Source: Bog-532 sp963742875 (GTDB taxonomy: Bacteria > Actinomycetota > Actinomycetes > Streptosporangiales > Streptosporangiaceae). Taken from it: 64,000 nt of DNA. This document shows, piece after piece, positions 63,765 through 64,000 of this stretch; the stretch's first letter is position 1, and every line of letters starts with the position of its first letter. The DNA lies in assembly GCA_963742875.1 (NCBI GenBank), contig CAVUNO010000015.1:124001-188000 (forward strand). Reading direction: 5' to 3'. The position numbers and the translations under genes were made by a program. Under the pieces are notes generated by a model that was given only the letters and a program-made list of their open reading frames with translations, made no database searches and was not told where the DNA came from.

Positions 63765-64000
63765 TTAGGTGTTCACCGGGAAGCCGAGGCTCACACCGCC
63801 GTGGCTCGGGTCGAGCCAGCGGGACGTGACCACCTTGCCACGGGTGTAGAAGTGCACGCCCTCGGTGCCGTGCACGTGGGTGTCGCCGAACAGCGAGGAC
63901 TTCCAGCCGCCGAAGGAGTAGTAAGCCATCGGCACCGGGATCGGCACGTTGACGCCGACCATGCCGACCTCGATCTCGGACACGAACCGGCGCGCCGCTC
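63765..64000 (-). CDS. Methylmalonate-semialdehyde dehydrogenase-like, 5' part outside window
   Basis: Only the C-terminal 78 residues are present; the gene runs off the right edge. VGMVGVNVPIPVPMAYYSFG, then GWKSSLFGDTHVHGTEGVHF and YTRGKVVTSRWLDPS match MmsA/IolA-type CoA-acylating aldehyde dehydrogenases used in valine, beta-alanine and inositol breakdown. The stop is TAA at 63765. Confidence 0.88.
   Translation of the reverse strand, partial: AARRFVSEIEVGMVGVNVPIPVPMAYYSFGGWKSSLFGDTHVHGTEGVHFYTRGKVVTSRWLDPSHGGVSLGFPVNT

Overview
The window is high-GC DNA packed with genes on both strands, with many GTG and TTG starts and frequent 4-bp stop/start overlaps. This points to a soil actinomycete. 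Supporting markers are an ergothioneine operon (egtABCD), the recN-nadK-tlyA and steA-mctB groups known from Actinomycetota, a bifunctional RNase H/CobC gene, DUF5999, DUF6412 and DUF2510 proteins, and a mycosin-like protease. I cannot name the species; no rRNA or tRNA gene was seen.

Layout. 1-4.7 kb: the end of a surface-polysaccharide cluster (glycosyltransferase, frameshifted asparagine synthase-like gene, ABC-2 permease). 4.8-19 kb: housekeeping and membrane genes (RNase H/CobC, Zn-ribbon protein, a membrane-bound molybdopterin oxidoreductase, MFS transporter, K+ channel, YihY, a truncated LuxR regulator, a second YidC with DUF6412, a class V aminotransferase, DUF5999). 19-26 kb: a broken hydrolase gene, uvrA, a decayed regulator, a TnpB element, YceI and VOC proteins. 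26-30 kb: MBL hydrolase, GH1 beta-glucosidase, glycerate kinase. 30-36 kb: a minus-strand block, steA > mctB > MraY-like > murJ-like > GT4. 36-43 kb: a plus-strand block, selD, egtA (broken), egtB, egtC, egtD, gntR. 43-47.2 kb: the minus-strand recN, nadK, tlyA group. In mycobacteria recN and steA are neighbours, so the selD-egt block appears to have been inserted into a conserved region. 47-56 kb: SCP2 protein, phosphatase, protease pair, cutA, purC, FAH-family protein, a complete IS200/IS605 element and an esterase. 56-64 kb: a decayed beta-ketoadipate cluster (pcaB, pcaI, pcaJ plus scraps of pcaG and pcaD), gabT, a spermidine synthase-like protein, a DUF2510 protein and the end of an mmsA-like dehydrogenase.

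Two themes stand out. First, IS200/IS605-type hairpin ends occur at seven places: one complete tnpA-tnpB element, one tnpB-only element, one miniature derivative and several lone ends, mostly touching the start or stop of a host gene. Second, at least ten genes carry short in-frame tandem repeats (coding minisatellites), and at least four genes are frameshifted. The frameshifts are either real decay or assembly errors, and the raw reads would settle which.

I found no CRISPR array, prophage or clearly new multi-gene defence system. The most unusual items are the pca deletion scar, the selD-egt insertion and the set of IS ends.
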